DNA of 6,777 nt from Anaerolineaceae bacterium (GTDB lineage: Bacteria; Chloroflexota; Anaerolineae; JAAYZQ01), in assembly GCA_012514775.1 (NCBI GenBank), contig JAAYZQ010000615.1, forward strand, positions 1 to 6,777. Direction: 5' to 3'. The notes under the pieces were generated by a model, which did no database searches, was not told where the DNA came from, and saw only the letters and a list, made by a program, of their open reading frames with translations. The translations under genes and the position numbers were made by a program. Below are positions 6,050-6,777 of the stretch, piece after piece; the first letter of the stretch is position 1; each line of letters starts with the position of its first letter.

Positions 6050-6777
6050 CTACTCGGGTTCCATTGCTTCCAGGACCATCTCGCCGATGTCCTTCACCCG
6101 GATGCGGATCCGCTCGCCCCGGGCGGCGGCCGCCAGCGTGCGCTCGCACTGCTGGCACGCCGAGACCACGGTCCCGGCCCCCGTGTCCGCCGCCTGCCGG
6201 ATACGCCGCGCCGCCACGGCCTTGCCCAGCTCCGGATCAAGGCTTTCCAGGTTTCCGCCGCCCCCGCAGCACTCGGACTGCTCGCGGATGCCGTCCATCT
6301 CGCGCAGGGACAATCCCGGCAGCCGGGCCAGCACCCGGCGCGGCGCCTCATAGATGCCGCCCTTGCGCCCCAGGTCGCACGGGTCGTGATAGGTGATGAC
6401 CTGCCTCGCCGGCTCGGCCTGCAGGGGCAGGCGCCCCTCTTCCAGCAGCTCGGCCAGGTATTCGGTGGCGTGGAGAACCCGGAACCCAAGCTCTTCCCCC
6501 AGGATGTGGGGGTAGACCTTTTTCCAGAAGGTCAGGCACGAGGGGCAGGTCGTCACCAGGAGCCGTGCCCCGGTGGCGCGCACCGCGTCCAGGTTGTGGC
6601 GCATCAGGGCCCGCGTCCGTTCCAGCTCGCCGTTAACGGCCATGGGATAGCCGCAGCACCACTCCTCCTCGCCCAGGAGCCCGTAGTCGAGGCCGGCCCG
6701 CTCCAGGATCTGGACGAACGATTGGGCGACGCTGTAGCTGCGGGGGAACAGCGAGCTGACGCAGCCGACGAAATAGA
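6050..6777 (-). CDS. (Fe-S)-binding protein with two CCG domains (HdrB/HdrD/GlpC-like), 5' end cut by window edge
   Basis: The frame is open from the window edge (first full codon 6775-6773) to TAG at 6052-6050. It contains 241 visible residues and lacks an N-terminus. Two CCG cysteine-rich domains are complete. The first runs from GCVSS through WCCGYP to TTCPSC, spaced CX34CCGX34CXXC. The second runs from HDPCDLG through SECCGGGGN to SACQQC, spaced CX35CCGX35CXXC. In heterodisulfide reductase HdrB these motifs bind noncubane [4Fe-4S] clusters; related proteins include GlpC, GlcF, LutA and HdrD. These act as electron-transfer subunits of membrane or cytoplasmic oxidoreductases. Many family members carry an N-terminal ferredoxin-like domain, which would lie beyond the window. 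An internal ATG at 6643 is not the true start, because it would remove most of the first CCG motif. The partner oxidoreductase cannot be identified here. The following racemase-family gene is probably in the same operon. Confidence 0.88.
   Translation of the reverse strand, partial: YFVGCVSSLFPRSYSVAQSFVQILERAGLDYGLLGEEEWCCGYPMAVNGELERTRALMRHNLDAVRATGARLLVTTCPSCLTFWKKVYPHILGEELGFRVLHATEYLAELLEEGRLPLQAEPARQVITYHDPCDLGRKGGIYEAPRRVLARLPGLSLREMDGIREQSECCGGGGNLESLDPELGKAVAARRIRQAADTGAGTVVSACQQCERTLAAAARGERIRIRVKDIGEMVLEAMEPE

Overview
The window is high-GC DNA, by eye about two-thirds G+C, in which every supported gene lies on the minus strand. It reads from the high-coordinate end down. The protein content is a Lon-related AAA ATPase, a DUF58 plus transglutaminase pair, a two-cysteine Asp/Glu-racemase-superfamily enzyme and a CCG-domain Fe-S protein. 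This mix, together with TATAAT-type promoters, suggests a bacterium, possibly of the Chloroflexota. The taxonomic guess comes from protein flavour only and is weak.

Layout in direction of transcription: (1) 6777-6050, the C-terminal part of an HdrB/GlpC-like Fe-S protein carrying two complete CCG cysteine motifs, cut by the window edge. (2) 6033-5320, a maleate isomerase / arylmalonate decarboxylase-family enzyme, 16 nt after the previous stop and with a strong Shine-Dalgarno, so very likely in the same operon. (3) 5319-5064, a 256-bp intergenic stretch with an unusual composite of repeats: two 22-nt hairpins in opposite orientation whose stems differ only by compensated base pairs, four tandem 19-bp units, and a 27/28-bp direct repeat. 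(4) 5063-3711, a DUF58 membrane protein preceded by an extended -10 placed so that transcription should begin at or next to the ATG (a leaderless message). (5) 3721-1319, a TgpA-like membrane transglutaminase overlapping the DUF58 gene. (6) 1318-1233, a short intergenic region with a TATAAT box and a 9-bp inverted repeat. (7) 1232-1, the N-terminal half of a Lon-like AAA_32 ATPase running off the window.

Functionally, the DUF58 protein and the transglutaminase form a well-known conserved pair of membrane proteins with an extracytoplasmic papain-like domain. The MoxR ATPase that often accompanies them is not in this window. The Lon-like gene appears to have its own promoter and Shine-Dalgarno. 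The most unexplained signal is the repeat composite at about 5105-5306. I see no complete novel multi-gene system, CRISPR array, RNA gene or transposase.
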